From: Marinobacterium mangrovicola
GTDB taxonomy: Bacteria > Pseudomonadota > Gammaproteobacteria > Pseudomonadales > Balneatricaceae
Reading direction: 5' to 3'
Length of the DNA stretch: 64,000 nt
Assembly: GCF_004339595.1 (NCBI RefSeq)
Contig: NZ_SMFU01000012.1
Location: 124,001 to 188,000, forward strand
The first letter of the stretch is position 1. Every line of letters starts with the position of its first letter. Shown here piece after piece: positions 9,557 to 19,917 of this stretch. Under the pieces are notes generated by a model. It was not told where the DNA came from and made no database searches. It saw only the letters and a list, made by a program, of their open reading frames with translations. The position numbers were made by a program, and so were the translations under genes.

Positions 9557-10507
9557 ATGACCCGCACGCCACTTCGAATCATCTTTGCAGGCACCCCCGA
9601 CTTCGCCGCATCCAGCCTGGATGCCGTGCTGAAAACCGATCACCAGGTCATTGCCGTCTATACCCAGCCGGACCGTCGCGCCGGCCGCGGCAAAAAGCTC
9701 AAGCCCAGCCCGGTCAAGGCCCTGGCGCTGGAGCACGGCCTGCCGGTCTATCAGCCCCTGAGCCTGCGTAATGAAGATGCCCAGGCGGAGCTGGCAGCCC
9801 TTAACGCCGACCTGATGATCGTGGTGGCCTACGGCCTGATTCTGCCGCAGGCGGTACTCGACACGCCGCGCCTGGGCTGTATCAATGTGCACGCCTCGCT
9901 GCTACCGCGCTGGCGTGGCGCGGCGCCGATCGAGCGAGCTCTGCTGGCCGGCGATAGCGAAACCGGTATTACCATCATGCAGATGGATGCGGGGCTGGAT
10001 ACCGGCGATATGCTCAGCATCGCGCGCTGCCCGATCAATCTTGAGGACACCGGTGGTGTCCTGCATGACCGCCTGGCACTGCTCGGTGCAGAAACGCTGG
10101 TGAATGCGCTCGATCCGCTGTCCGCTGGTGAGCTTAACCCTGAGCCCCAGGACGACGCCGGCGCCTGCTACGCCAGCAAGCTGGACAAAACCGAAGCTGA
10201 GCTGGACTGGGGCAAGAGCGCCGCTGAACTGGCCTTGCAGGTACGCGGACTCAACCCCCGGCTGGTGGCCTACACTGAATTTGAAGAGCAGAAACTCAAG
10301 GTTTGGCAGGCCAGCGCTGAAGACCAGGCTGCGCAGGCCGAGCCCGGCACTATCCTGGAACAGCGCCGGGATTCTCTGCTGGTAGCGACAGGGCAGGGCT
10401 GCCTGTCACTTCAGGAGATGCAACTGCCGGGCGGAAAGCCGCAGCCGGTGTCCGCCTTGCTTAATGCGCACAGGGAGCGCTTTGCCGTCGGCAAGCGTCT
10501 GGGTTAA
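9557..10507 (+). CDS. fmt: Methionyl-tRNA formyltransferase
   Basis: Formylates initiator Met-tRNA with 10-formyl-tetrahydrofolate. I take the ATG at 9557 (MTRTPLRIIFAGTPDF), giving 316 residues as in E. coli (315). In-frame starts at 9512 and 9536 lie inside or directly after the def terminator hairpin and are less likely. The N-terminal formyltransferase domain shows FAGTPDFAA, YTQPDRRAGRG, then the catalytic Asn-His region NVHASLLPRWRGAAPIERALLAGD and the Asp in MDAGLDTGDML. The C-terminal OB-like domain binds the tRNA. rsmB starts 5 bases after its stop, so the two are co-transcribed. Confidence 0.95.
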   Translation: MTRTPLRIIFAGTPDFAASSLDAVLKTDHQVIAVYTQPDRRAGRGKKLKPSPVKALALEHGLPVYQPLSLRNEDAQAELAALNADLMIVVAYGLILPQAVLDTPRLGCINVHASLLPRWRGAAPIERALLAGDSETGITIMQMDAGLDTGDMLSIARCPINLEDTGGVLHDRLALLGAETLVNALDPLSAGELNPEPQDDAGACYASKLDKTEAELDWGKSAAELALQVRGLNPRLVAYTEFEEQKLKVWQASAEDQAAQAEPGTILEQRRDSLLVATGQGCLSLQEMQLPGGKPQPVSALLNAHRERFAVGKRLG

Positions 10508-10512
10508 CACAG

Positions 10513-11832
10513 ATGAATATTCGGGTCAGGGCGGCAACACTGGTCGCCTCACTGCTGCAACAGCGCGGCTCACTCAAGTCCTTGCTGCCGGAGGCACTGG
10601 ACGGCTGTGAACCGCGTGACCGGCCACTGCTGCGCCAGCTCTGCTATGGCACCCTGCGTGACCTCTACCGCCTTGATGCCATCGCGACGAAACTGCTTAA
10701 GCGTCCATTTCGCGAACAGGACCAGGATCTGCGCGCCCTGCTGCTGATCGGTCTGTATCAGCTGCGTTCACTGCGCATTCCCGCCCATGCTGCAGTCAGC
10801 GAAACCGTCGATGGTGCCGAGCTACTGAACAAGGATTGGGCTGGCAAACTGATCAACGCCGTATTGCGCCGCTTTCAGCGGGAGCAGGAGAAGATCGAAT
10901 CCAGTCTCGCCACTGACGAAGCCTTCCGCTGGAACCATCCGCAGTGGCTGATCGAAAAGCTCAAGCACAACTGGCCCGATCACTGGCAAAGCATTCTCAC
11001 CGCCAACGATAACCAGGGTCCGATGACACTACGGGTTAATAAGCGCTTACTAACCCGAGATGCAGCATTAGAGAAGCTCGCCGAAGCAGGCATCCAGGCC
11101 ACGGCCAGTGGACTTGCGCCCGAAGCGATCACCCTGACTGAAGCGCGAGATACGGCGGAAATCCCAGGCTTTGCTGCTGGCTGGTTCAGCGTGCAGGACG
11201 AAGCGGCTCAGCTTGCCAACCTGTTGCTCGAAACGGAGCAGGGCGACCGTGTTCTCGACGCCTGCGCGGCCCCCGGCGGCAAACTCTGTCACCTGCTTGA
11301 GGCGAATCCAAGCCTCGGTGAAGTGGTCGCTGTGGAGATGGAGCCCGCCCGCATAGAACGTACCCGCGACAACCTTGAGCGCCTGAAGCTCTCACACGAA
11401 TGCTTATTACACCTGGGCGACGCCAGTGCCGGTGACTGGTGGGACGGTAAACCCTTTGACCGGATTCTGGTCGACGCCCCCTGCAGCGGTACCGGCGTCA
11501 TCCGCCGCAATCCCGATATCAAGGTATTGCGGCGTAACGAGGAAATCCTTGCGCTCGCCAACCTGCAGCTGAGCATTCTCAGTAACCTCTGGCGCATGCT
11601 CAAGCCCGGTGGCCGACTGGTGTACGCGACCTGCTCGGTATTCCCACAGGAAAATGAGCGGATTATGCAACGCTTTGTTAAACTCCACGCCGATGCCCAG
11701 GCCGAGCCAGTACCGCTCGCATGCGGTATCGAACGCCCCTTCGGCCGCCAGCTGTTTCCGGTCGATGGCGGGCATGACGGTTTCTTCTACGCGATTCTGA
11801 CAAAACAGCCCGATGCGGGCACAGACAAGTAA
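10513..11832 (+). CDS. rsmB: 16S rRNA (cytosine-967-C5) methyltransferase RsmB
   Basis: SAM-dependent enzyme that makes m5C967 in 16S rRNA. The 439-residue product has an N-terminal NusB-like RNA-binding domain (about 1-140: RAATLVASLLQQRGSLKSLLPEAL, RPLLRQLCYGTLRD) and a C-terminal Rossmann methyltransferase domain. Motif I is LDACAAPGGKLCHLLE, motif IV is DAPCSGTGVIRRNPD with Cys324, and motif VI is YATCSVFPQENE with Cys374, the expected nucleophile. Order def-fmt-rsmB-trkA is conserved in gammaproteobacteria. Confidence 0.96.
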   Translation: MNIRVRAATLVASLLQQRGSLKSLLPEALDGCEPRDRPLLRQLCYGTLRDLYRLDAIATKLLKRPFREQDQDLRALLLIGLYQLRSLRIPAHAAVSETVDGAELLNKDWAGKLINAVLRRFQREQEKIESSLATDEAFRWNHPQWLIEKLKHNWPDHWQSILTANDNQGPMTLRVNKRLLTRDAALEKLAEAGIQATASGLAPEAITLTEARDTAEIPGFAAGWFSVQDEAAQLANLLLETEQGDRVLDACAAPGGKLCHLLEANPSLGEVVAVEMEPARIERTRDNLERLKLSHECLLHLGDASAGDWWDGKPFDRILVDAPCSGTGVIRRNPDIKVLRRNEEILALANLQLSILSNLWRMLKPGGRLVYATCSVFPQENERIMQRFVKLHADAQAEPVPLACGIERPFGRQLFPVDGGHDGFFYAILTKQPDAGTDK

Positions 11833-11844
11833 CCGAGGCTCTGA

Positions 11845-13221
11845 GTGAAGATCATTATTCTGGGTGCCGGACAGGTCGGCGGTTCGCTCGCCGATCACCT
11901 TGCCAACGAAGCCAACGACATCACCGTAGTGGATACGGATACCGGTCGTCTGCGTGAACTCCAGGATCGCCTGGATATACGCACCATCGAAGGTAAGGCC
12001 TCCTACCCCAGCGTACTTGACCAGGCCGGTGCCCAGGATGCCGACATGCTGATTGCTGTGACCAACAGCGATGAGGTCAACATGATCGCCTGCCAGGTCG
12101 CGCAGACACTGTTTAACGTACCGACCAAGATCGCCCGTGTCCGCGAACACGACTATCTGCAGCGCAACAAGGCGATCTTCGATAACAAAGCGATCCCCAT
12201 CGATGTCCTGATCAGCCCGGAAGAGCTGGTCACCATGCATATCAAACGCATGATCCAGCACCCCGGCGCGCTGCAGGTGCTCGACTTTGCCGAAGGCCAG
12301 GCCCAGCTGGTGGCGGTAAAGGCCTATTACGGCGGACCGCTGGTGGGTCGCGAAATCGCCTACCTGCGCGCGCACATGCCCAATATCGATACTCGCGTCG
12401 CAGCAATTTTCCGCCAGGACCGTCCGATCATCCCCACCGGGGATACGGTGATCGAAGCCGATGACGAGGTGTTCTTTATCGCCGCGCGCAACGATATCCG
12501 CGCCGTGATGAGTGAGCTGCGCCGCCTGGACAATCCGTATAAACGCGTCATCATCGCCGGCGGCGGTAACATCGGTGCGCGTCTGGCCAGCACGATTGAA
12601 AACCAGATGCAGGTGAAGATCATCGAGCGCGATATCGGCCGCTGTAACCTGCTGGCACGACAGCTCGATAAGACCATCGTGTTGCACGGCAGCGCCTCCG
12701 ACCGTGATCTGCTGCTGGAAGAGAACATCGAAGATACCGATGTGTTCTGTGCCCTGACCAACGATGACGAAGCCAACATCATGGCCTCCATGCTGGCCAA
12801 GCGTCTTGGTGTGCGCACGGTAATGACACTGATCAACAATCCGGCCTACGTGGACCTGGTGCAGGGTGGTGCGATCGATATCGCCATCTCCCCGCAGCAG
12901 ACCACCATTGGTGCGCTGCTGACCCACGTGCGCCGTGGTGACGTAGCCGCCGTGCACTCGCTGCGCCGCGGCGCCGCAGAAGCGCTGGAAGCGGTTGCCC
13001 ACGGCGACCCGAAATCGTCCAAGGTGGTCGGTCGTATGATCGAAGAGATCGCGCTGCCCCCGGGCACTACCATCGGCGCCATCATCCGTGGCAATGAAGT
13101 ACTGATCGCCCATGATGATGTCGTGGTCGAAAATGGTGATCACGTCATTCTGTTCCTGGTCGATAACCGCCGCATCAACGATGTGGAAAGGCTATTCCAG
13201 GTCGGTCTGACCTTTTTCTAA
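11845..13221 (+). CDS. trkA: Trk potassium uptake regulatory subunit TrkA
   Basis: Peripheral cytoplasmic NAD(H)-binding subunit that gates the TrkH potassium channel. The 458-residue product has two tandem RCK units. The first starts with [17 protein letters not shown] and the second with [17 protein letters not shown], each a Rossmann GxGxxG motif followed by an acidic residue; each is followed by a RCK-C domain. Translation starts at a GTG (11845), 12 bases after rsmB. trkH follows after 44 bases, so both Trk subunits come from one transcript. Confidence 0.97.
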   Translation: MKIIILGAGQVGGSLADHLANEANDITVVDTDTGRLRELQDRLDIRTIEGKASYPSVLDQAGAQDADMLIAVTNSDEVNMIACQVAQTLFNVPTKIARVREHDYLQRNKAIFDNKAIPIDVLISPEELVTMHIKRMIQHPGALQVLDFAEGQAQLVAVKAYYGGPLVGREIAYLRAHMPNIDTRVAAIFRQDRPIIPTGDTVIEADDEVFFIAARNDIRAVMSELRRLDNPYKRVIIAGGGNIGARLASTIENQMQVKIIERDIGRCNLLARQLDKTIVLHGSASDRDLLLEENIEDTDVFCALTNDDEANIMASMLAKRLGVRTVMTLINNPAYVDLVQGGAIDIAISPQQTTIGALLTHVRRGDVAAVHSLRRGAAEALEAVAHGDPKSSKVVGRMIEEIALPPGTTIGAIIRGNEVLIAHDDVVVENGDHVILFLVDNRRINDVERLFQVGLTFF

Positions 13222-13265
13222 ACAGCAAGCGTCCAGACGCAGATCAACCACAGCGAGCACGGTAA

Positions 13266-14714
13266 ATGCATTTCAAAGTGATACTGCGCATCCTCGGTAT
13301 CCTGCTGATGATTTTCAGCATTACCCAGCTTCCGCCCATGGCTGTTTCGCTCTATTTCGATGATGGCGCGGTGCACGCCTTTGCTATCGCGTTCTTTATC
13401 ACCCTGCTGTCTGGCTTTTTGATCTGGATACCGGTGCACGGCGTGCGCCAGGATCTGCGCACCCGTGACGGCTTCCTGATTACCGTGCTGTTCTGGAGCG
13501 TACTGGCCGCGGCCGGTAGCCTGCCGTTGCAGCTGTCGGAGTCGCCGCATCTCAGCTTTACCGATGCGATTTTTGAATCGCTCTCCGGCCTGACAACAAC
13601 CGGGGCGACGGTGATGACCGGCCTGGATATGTTGCCAAAATCGCTGCTCTACTACCGTCAGCAGCTGCAGTGGCTTGGCGGTATGGGGATCATCGTGCTG
13701 GCGGTGGCGATCCTGCCAATGCTGGGGATCGGTGGCATGCAGCTTTACCGTGCCGAGACACCGGGCCCGGTGAAAGACTCCAAGCTGACACCTCGTATCA
13801 CCGAGACCGCCAAGGCGCTCTGGTATATCTACCTGTCCCTGACCATTGCCTGCGCTCTGGGCTACTGGGCCGCGGGGATGTCCCTGTTTGACGCCATCGG
13901 ACACAGCTTCGCGACGGTGGCCATCGGCGGCTTCTCAACTCACGATGCCAGCATCGCCTATTTCAACAGCCCGGTAATTGAGGCGATCTGCGTGGTATTC
14001 ATGATCGTTTCCGGCGTGAACTTCGGTCTACATTTCTTCGCCTGGCGCCAAAAGACCCTGCTGCACTACTTCAAGGATCCGGAGTTCAAGTTCTACCTGA
14101 CACTGCTTGCCGTGATAACGGCGATCACCTTTGTGGCGTTGATCCTTAACGCCACCTATAAGCCCCTGGAAGGGGTGCGCAGAGCCGTTTTCATGGTGGT
14201 CTCGATCGCGACTACCACCGGCTTCAGCACCGCTGATTTCGCCCACTGGCCGGCGATGCTGCCGTTCATGCTGTTTGTCGCCGCCTTCGCCGGTGGCTGC
14301 GCTGGCTCCACCGGCGGCGGCATGAAGGTGATCCGCATACTGCTGATCATCAAACAGGGTCACCGCGAACTGCTACGCCTGATCCATCCGAGCGCGGTTA
14401 TTCCCGTCAAGCTGGGCCGGCGCCCGATCAGTGACAATGTGCTGGAAGCGGTCTGGGGATTCTTCTCGGTCTACCTGCTGGTCTTTGTGATCATGCTGAT
14501 CGGTCTGCTGGCAACCGGCCTGGACCAGGTGACGGCCTGGTCCGCGGTGGGGGCGACGCTGAACAACCTGGGGCCTGGTCTTGGCGGGGTATCGCTGCAC
14601 TACGGTGACCTGAACGACACCGCCAAGTGGATTCTCTGCCTGGCGATGCTGCTGGGTCGTTTGGAGGTATTTACCTTCCTGGTACTGCTGTCACCGGCCT
14701 TCTGGCGCCGCTAA
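13266..14714 (+). CDS. trkH: Trk potassium channel subunit TrkH
   Basis: Inner-membrane K+ translocating subunit that works with TrkA. The 482-residue product is strongly hydrophobic and has the four P-loop regions of the TrkH/KtrB family with their filter glycines: SGLTTTGATV, ATVAIGGFSTHD, SIATTTGFSTADF and TLNNLGPGLGG. Length is the same as E. coli TrkH (483). The stop codon lies in a hairpin shared with the convergent acyltransferase gene. Confidence 0.97.
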   Translation: MHFKVILRILGILLMIFSITQLPPMAVSLYFDDGAVHAFAIAFFITLLSGFLIWIPVHGVRQDLRTRDGFLITVLFWSVLAAAGSLPLQLSESPHLSFTDAIFESLSGLTTTGATVMTGLDMLPKSLLYYRQQLQWLGGMGIIVLAVAILPMLGIGGMQLYRAETPGPVKDSKLTPRITETAKALWYIYLSLTIACALGYWAAGMSLFDAIGHSFATVAIGGFSTHDASIAYFNSPVIEAICVVFMIVSGVNFGLHFFAWRQKTLLHYFKDPEFKFYLTLLAVITAITFVALILNATYKPLEGVRRAVFMVVSIATTTGFSTADFAHWPAMLPFMLFVAAFAGGCAGSTGGGMKVIRILLIIKQGHRELLRLIHPSAVIPVKLGRRPISDNVLEAVWGFFSVYLLVFVIMLIGLLATGLDQVTAWSAVGATLNNLGPGLGGVSLHYGDLNDTAKWILCLAMLLGRLEVFTFLVLLSPAFWRR

Positions 14715-14728
14715 CAGCGCTTAGCGGC
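14707..14728. terminator. Hairpin joining the stop codons of two convergent genes
   Basis: GCCGCTAA (14707-14714) and TTAGCGGC (14721-14728) form a perfect 8-base stem with a 6-base loop. The trkH TAA and the reverse-strand TAA of the acyltransferase gene are each part of the stem. There is no T run, so it may block convergent transcripts or protect mRNA ends rather than act as an intrinsic terminator. Confidence 0.5.
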
Positions 14729-15641
14729 GGGGCAGGCGGTAGGGCAGGCGGTAGGGGTTATCCGAACCATCCTCACGGCTGTGGAAGCGTTTATATTCCC
14801 ACTGATACTGCTCTGGGCATTCATTAACGCAATGCTCAATACTGCGGTTCATCGCCGCCGCTGAGATCTGCACATCCTTGTTATTGATCTCCGCTTCCGC
14901 TTTGGCAAAACGCAGCTCAAACCCTTCACCGTTTTCAAGCCTCTTTGCATAGCCGGAAATCACCGTCACCCCGGTCTGAGCCGCCAGTTGCGGAAACAGC
15001 TTCATGGTCAGCGCTGGCTGGCCAAAGAAGGGCACAAACACGCCACCCTCGCGATCTGGCTCCTGATCAGGGAGTACCCCAACGATTTCACCGCCTCGCA
15101 ACGCCTTGATCAGCATGCGCACGCCACGGGTATCCGCCGGTGCCATTTTGGAACCGAGGCGGGCACGGCGTTTCAAAATCAGCTCATCGAACTTTTTCTG
15201 TCGTGGCGGTTTGTACATGGCCGTCACCGGATAGCGCCGTGAGAGGTATAGGTTCATCACCTCCCAATTACCCAGGTGCGGGGCTATGAGCAGAATTCCT
15301 CGACCGTTGTTAAGTTCATCGGCGATGAGATCTTCGCCAACCACGGATTTGACCTTTTCCAGCACCCGCTCCGGCGACCAGATCCAGGACACGCCCATCT
15401 CGGCCAACGAACAGCCGGTATTTTCCAGGCTCTTCTTCGTCAGCTTGTCGCGCTCGGCTTTGGGCATTTCAGGGAAACAGAGTTCCAGGTTGATCCGCGT
15501 ATTGGTATACAGCCGCTGCTTGTCGCCCTGACGGTAGATCCAGCGCCCCATACACCGGCCCAGCCATTGAGCCATGCTCAGCGGCAGCAAAGCCACCAGG
15601 CGCATACAGAAGATCCCCAGAACTGCTTTTAACTCTTTCAA
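14721..15641 (-). CDS. Lipid A biosynthesis acyltransferase (LpxL/HtrB family)
   Basis: Transfers an acyl chain to a lipid A precursor at the cytoplasmic face of the inner membrane. The 306-residue protein starts with a hydrophobic membrane anchor ([21 protein letters not shown]). The catalytic HxxxxE motif is PHLGNWE with His122 and Glu127, preceded by GRGILLIA. Further family blocks are [40 protein letters not shown] and the C-terminal QYQWEYKRF. Whether it is the lauroyl (LpxL) or the second (LpxM) transferase cannot be told from sequence alone. Its last codons contain two copies of a 12-base unit (14730-14753). Confidence 0.88.
   Translation of the reverse strand: MKELKAVLGIFCMRLVALLPLSMAQWLGRCMGRWIYRQGDKQRLYTNTRINLELCFPEMPKAERDKLTKKSLENTGCSLAEMGVSWIWSPERVLEKVKSVVGEDLIADELNNGRGILLIAPHLGNWEVMNLYLSRRYPVTAMYKPPRQKKFDELILKRRARLGSKMAPADTRGVRMLIKALRGGEIVGVLPDQEPDREGGVFVPFFGQPALTMKLFPQLAAQTGVTVISGYAKRLENGEGFELRFAKAEAEINNKDVQISAAAMNRSIEHCVNECPEQYQWEYKRFHSREDGSDNPYRLPYRLPRR
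14730..14753 (-). repeat. 12-base tandem repeat at the acyltransferase C-terminus
   Basis: Two perfect copies of GGGCAGGCGGTA in tandem encode a repeated YRLP (the protein ends [10 protein letters not shown]). It is in frame and looks like a slippage duplication of four codons. Confidence 0.85.
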
Positions 15642-15796
15642 ATCAGGCCATCCCGTTGTTGATCCGTAGCCGCATTATAGCGGCACGCGTTTTTGATCCA
15701 ATGATAAAGCCGGCACCTTTCATCATACCTCGGTGCCAGCCCAGGAAATTAGCGCCTCTGTCGGTACCCGGCACCGCAATAAGCGGTCCAATCATG

Positions 15797-15802
15797 TATA
15801 AT
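15797..15802 (+). promoter_or_regulatory. Candidate -10 box for glyQS
   Basis: A perfect TATAAT lies 48 bases before the chosen glyQ start in the divergent region. The -35 (about 15774-15779) is weak. Confidence 0.45.
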
Positions 15803-15844
15803 TCGCGTCTTATTTTGTCCACTTCGAATTCAATGGTGATTTCC

Positions 15845-16807
15845 GTGACTGACAAGGTTAAACCAGACGTTAGCACTTTCCAGGGACTGATCCTGGCCCT
15901 GCAGCAGTTTTGGGCGGAGCAGGGCTGCGTCGTGATGCAGCCGCTGGATCTCGAGGTTGGCGCCGGCACCTTTCATCCCGCGACCTTTCTGCGCTCCATA
16001 GGTCCCGAACGCTGGCGTTCAGCCTATGTCCAACCGAGCCGCCGCCCGACTGACGGTCGCTATGGCGAAAACCCGAACCGCCTGCAGCACTACTACCAGT
16101 TCCAGGTGGTTCTCAAGCCTAACCCCGACAATATTCAGGAACTCTTCCTGCAGTCTCTTGAGCATATCGGCGTAGACCCGCTGGTTCACGATGTCCGCTT
16201 CGTCGAAGACAACTGGGAATCACCCACACTGGGCGCCTGGGGTCTTGGCTGGGAGATCTGGCTCAACGGTATGGAAGTCACTCAGTTCACCTACTTCCAG
16301 CAGGCTGGCGGCCTGGAATGCTACCCGGTCACCGGCGAGCTGACCTACGGCCTTGAGCGTATCGCCATGTACCTGCAGAAAGTGGACAGCGTATACGACC
16401 TTATCTGGTCCCGCGCTCCGGATGGCAGTGTTGTCACCTATGGCGATGTGTATCACCAGAACGAAGTAGAGCAGTCCACTTACAACTTCGAACACGCCGA
16501 CGTAGACACCCTGTTCAACAGCTTTGACTACCACGAGCGCGAGTGCAACAAGCTACTGGCACTGGAAACACCGCTGCCGCTGCCGGCTTACGAGCACGTG
16601 CTTAAGGCATCACACACCTTCAACTTGCTCGACGCTCGCCACGCGATCTCCGTTACTGAACGTCAGCGCTATATCCTGCGCGTTCGTACCCTGGCCCGCG
16701 AGGTCGCTCACGCTTACTTCAACTCCCGCAAGGCACTTGGCTTCCCGCTCGCTGATCCGGAGATTCGAGATGAAGTCATGGCCGCCAGCCAAGAGGAGAA
16801 CCACTGA
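15845..16807 (+). CDS. glyQ: Glycyl-tRNA synthetase alpha subunit
   Basis: Catalytic subunit of the alpha2beta2 bacterial glycyl-tRNA synthetase. The frame is open from 15656, but conservation starts at [19 protein letters not shown] choose the GTG at 15845 ([14 protein letters not shown]) because GGTGA at 15835-15839 is a fitting ribosome site; the ATG at 15833 lies inside that site. This gives 320 residues. Class II motifs are visible: [56 protein letters not shown] and [24 protein letters not shown]. Its stop overlaps the first base of glyS. Confidence 0.96.
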   Translation: MTDKVKPDVSTFQGLILALQQFWAEQGCVVMQPLDLEVGAGTFHPATFLRSIGPERWRSAYVQPSRRPTDGRYGENPNRLQHYYQFQVVLKPNPDNIQELFLQSLEHIGVDPLVHDVRFVEDNWESPTLGAWGLGWEIWLNGMEVTQFTYFQQAGGLECYPVTGELTYGLERIAMYLQKVDSVYDLIWSRAPDGSVVTYGDVYHQNEVEQSTYNFEHADVDTLFNSFDYHERECNKLLALETPLPLPAYEHVLKASHTFNLLDARHAISVTERQRYILRVRTLAREVAHAYFNSRKALGFPLADPEIRDEVMAASQEENH

Positions 16808-18879
16808 TGTCGGCAAAAGATTTTCTGTTTGAACTTGGCACCGAAGAGCTTCCGCCGAAAGCGTTGAAGGCCCTTTCCACTGCACTGGAAAGCGGCATCC
16901 GTAGCGGCCTGGAAAGCCTGCTCGGTAAAGAGCAACTGTCCGGTACCACTTTCAAGGCGTACGGCGCTCCGCGCCGCCTGGCCGTTCTGGCTACCGATCT
17001 GCCCACCGAGGTTCCTGAAAACCGTATTACCGTTCAGGGCCCGCCGGAAAAGATCGCCTTCGATGCCGACGGCAACCCGTCCAAGGCGCTGCAGGGCTTC
17101 GCACGTAAATGCGGTACCGAAGTGGACCAGCTCAGCGTTGTAGGCGGCAAGTACAGCTTCGAGAAAGTCACTCCCGCACAGCCTGTGGCTCCGCTTCTGG
17201 CCGAAGTGATCACCCAGGCACTGGATAACCTGCCGATTCCGAAACGGATGCGCTGGGGTTCATCCCGTGCGGAATTCGTGCGTCCGGTAAAATGGGTTGT
17301 ACTGCTGTTCGGTGATGAAGTCGTTCCCTGCGAGATCATGAGCCACACCGCCGGCCGTCACACCCGCGGTCACCGTTTCCATTACAACGAGCCGATCGAA
17401 CTGTTCGACGGCCGTCAGTATGCCGAAACGCTGAAAGAGAAGGGCAAAGTACTGGCCGACTTCGAAGAGCGCCAGGAACTGATCCGCGCCCAGCTGCTGG
17501 CTGAAGCCGAAAAGGTCGGCGGCAACGTGGTTATCGACGAAGGCCTGCTGGAAGAGGTTTGTGCCCTTAACGAATGGCCGGTGGCACTGACCGGACGCTT
17601 CGAGGCACGCTTCCTGGAAGTACCGTCTCAGGCGCTGATCTCCTCCATGGCGGACCACCAGAAGTACTTCCACCTACTGGATAACGACGGCAAGCTGATG
17701 CCGTACTTCATCACCGTGGCCAATATCGAGTCCCGTGATCCGCAGCTTGTGATCGAAGGGAACGAGAAGGTGATCCGTCCGCGTCTATCCGATGCGGCAT
17801 TCTTCTTCGAGACCGACAAGAAGCAGACGCTGGAATCACGTACCGAAGCGCTGAAGAAGATCGTGTTCCAGAACGAGCTGGGCACCGTCTTCGAGAAGAG
17901 CACCCGTATCAGCGGTCTCGCCGGCCTGATCGCCGACCAGATCGGTGGCGACAGCGCACAGGCATCCCGCGCAGGGCTGCTGTGTAAGGCGGACCTGGTA
18001 TCTGAGATGGTATTGGAGTTTCCTGAGCTTCAGGGCCTGATGGGTTACCACTATGCGCTGAACGACGGCGAACCGGAAGAGGTGGCACTCGCTCAGAACG
18101 AGCACTACATGCCGCGCTTCCACGGCGACGAACTGCCGCAGACCAAGACCGGTATCGCGGTAGCCATCGCTGACCGCCTCGACACACTTGTCGGCCTGTT
18201 CGGTATCAACCAGCCGCCGACCGGCTCCAAGGATCCGTTTGCCCTGCGTCGTGCCACCCTGGGTACACTGCGCATTATCGTTGAGAACGATCTGGCTCTA
18301 GACCTGCGCACACTGCTTCAAGCTGCTGCAGACCAGTACGGTCAGCTGCCGGCACAGGACAGTGTGGTTGAGCAGGTGCTTGAGTTCATGCTCGAGCGCT
18401 TCCGCGCCTGGTACGAAGAGCGTGGTATCAGCGTCGATAACTACATCGCCGTTCATACCCTGCGTCCGACCAAGCCTCTGGATTTCGACCGCCGCGTACG
18501 AGCAGTCTCTCACTTCCGTACACTGCCGGAATCCGCATCCCTGGCGGCCGCTAACAAGCGCGTCAGCAACATCCTCAGCAAGCAGGAAGGCGAGGTCGCA
18601 GACAGCGTTGATAGCTCACTGCTGACCGATGCAGCGGAAGTTGAGCTGGCGAAGCAGGTTACTGCACTGGAAGCGGAGCTTGCTCCGGTCTTCGAAAAGG
18701 GCGAGTACCAGAATGCGCTTGAAGCTTTGGCTAAACTCCAGGCTCCGGTGGATCGTTTCTTCGACGAAGTAATGGTAATGGCAGACGACGAGAGGGTTCG
18801 CGGCAACCGTCTCGCGCTCCTCACCAAGCTCCGCAACCTGTTCCTCGGCGTTGCGGACATCTCCCTGATCGCTGGCTAA
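16807..18879 (+). CDS. glyS: Glycyl-tRNA synthetase beta subunit
   Basis: Beta subunit that recognises the tRNA in the alpha2beta2 glycyl-tRNA synthetase. The 690-residue length matches E. coli GlyS (689). It starts with FLFELGTEELPPKALKAL and shows family blocks such as TFKAYGAPRRLAVLA, PKRMRWGSSRAEFVRPVKWVVLLFG, VALTGRFEARFLEVP, MADHQKYFHLLDNDGKLMPYF and KDPFALRRATLGTLRI in the HD-like region. The ATG shares a base with the glyQ stop, so translation is coupled. A strong terminator follows at 18902. Confidence 0.98.
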   Translation: MSAKDFLFELGTEELPPKALKALSTALESGIRSGLESLLGKEQLSGTTFKAYGAPRRLAVLATDLPTEVPENRITVQGPPEKIAFDADGNPSKALQGFARKCGTEVDQLSVVGGKYSFEKVTPAQPVAPLLAEVITQALDNLPIPKRMRWGSSRAEFVRPVKWVVLLFGDEVVPCEIMSHTAGRHTRGHRFHYNEPIELFDGRQYAETLKEKGKVLADFEERQELIRAQLLAEAEKVGGNVVIDEGLLEEVCALNEWPVALTGRFEARFLEVPSQALISSMADHQKYFHLLDNDGKLMPYFITVANIESRDPQLVIEGNEKVIRPRLSDAAFFFETDKKQTLESRTEALKKIVFQNELGTVFEKSTRISGLAGLIADQIGGDSAQASRAGLLCKADLVSEMVLEFPELQGLMGYHYALNDGEPEEVALAQNEHYMPRFHGDELPQTKTGIAVAIADRLDTLVGLFGINQPPTGSKDPFALRRATLGTLRIIVENDLALDLRTLLQAAADQYGQLPAQDSVVEQVLEFMLERFRAWYEERGISVDNYIAVHTLRPTKPLDFDRRVRAVSHFRTLPESASLAAANKRVSNILSKQEGEVADSVDSSLLTDAAEVELAKQVTALEAELAPVFEKGEYQNALEALAKLQAPVDRFFDEVMVMADDERVRGNRLALLTKLRNLFLGVADISLIAG

Positions 18880-18901
18880 GCTAGCTGGCAAAGCCACAGT
18901 A

Positions 18902-18926
18902 AAGGCCCCGCAAGGGGCCTTTTTTT
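18902..18926 (+). terminator. Rho-independent terminator after glyS
   Basis: AAGGCCCC and GGGGCCTT form an 8-base GC-rich stem with a GCAA tetraloop followed by seven T in total. The T run touches the first parS site. Confidence 0.9.
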
Positions 18927-18941
18927 GTTTCACGTGGAACC
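18926..18941. promoter_or_regulatory. parS: parS site 1
   Basis: TGTTTCACGTGGAACC has the CACGTG core and the flanks of the ParB-binding parS consensus (TGTTNCACGTGNAACA), with one outer mismatch. It follows the glyS terminator directly. Confidence 0.85.
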
Positions 18942-18994
18942 ACGCTCTCTACCACATTTATCCATCCGCCGGTTACAGAGAGTCTCATCCAGAG

Positions 18995-19010
18995 TGTTTC
19001 ACGTGAAACA
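18995..19010. promoter_or_regulatory. parS: parS site 2 (perfect palindrome)
   Basis: TGTTTCACGTGAAACA is the exact canonical 16-base parS palindrome. The symmetry extends four more bases on each side (AGAG and CTCT), 18991-19014. It is 54 bases from site 1. Confidence 0.95.
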
Positions 19011-19917
19011 CTCTAACCCACAGCACACACCACCCTCATTGATATGAATACCCTCTAATCACCCAATCAATAAAAGCCCGTGTTATGACCAGAACATCGA
19101 ATCTTCAAACCGAAGCGAACCTGGTATCTCGACCTAATCTGTTACGTACACCGCCAGACTGGAAGGCGCTTTCAACCTGCGTACTGAGCACCCAATAGAA
19201 ATAAGGACAGGAATTAATTATCGGAAGGATCTCGGCGACCAATACGACCCCAGATAACTAACGACTCGACTATTGGAGAGACTCTGTCTGCGAGGCGTTT
19301 CTCGATATGAAAGCTACCTCCGCACTGAAGGCGGCATTCATCGCAGAATTGAAGGCCACCCGCCAGGGCGGATGCGCAGATGCTGAATGAGGTAACCGGC
19401 GCCGCCCAGCGGGGCTATCGCAGTAAATTAGATATCTCGCGCACAGATACAAATTATTACTACCTGATCTACAACCAGGTTGAGGTTGCAGAGTGTAGGG
19501 TGGAGGGCACAGAGTGAAGGGCGCAACAGAATCACAAAAGCGGAAGACTGCACACCGGTGATATGGCCCTGGTGGACTCGTGGCAAGAGCATACCCTTCT
19601 CTCCCTTGAGGAGTTTTCAGTCTTCGCCCCCTAGCCTGGTTTGAGACCTGGACCGACACACCAACCGACCACCTCGGCCAACGGATAGACGGAAGCGACG
19701 GCTGGGGGCCGGCACTCTCCAGTTAGCTTATCCAGCTAAAACCGAAAAACGCAGGCTCACAGGCCGTACCAGATCGCCTTATCGCAGATCAGGTTGGCTC
19801 ACTCCTTTATCTGGCACTGCAAAAGTCTCCTGGATTACCGACAGCGCCTTCTCCGACTTAGACAACCTCGCCAGGTAACTGATAGATCAACGTAGCGCTA
19901 AAGCCGGACTGGACGCT

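Noticed and set aside
11407-13143. A 578-codon open frame on the reverse strand
   Set aside because: It is the antisense shadow of rsmB and trkA, both of which have clear motifs; the His/Asp/Val-rich translation matches no family.
19270-19659. A 129-codon reverse open frame
   Set aside because: No ribosome site, no recognisable motif, and it lies in the decayed region; I treat it as chance.
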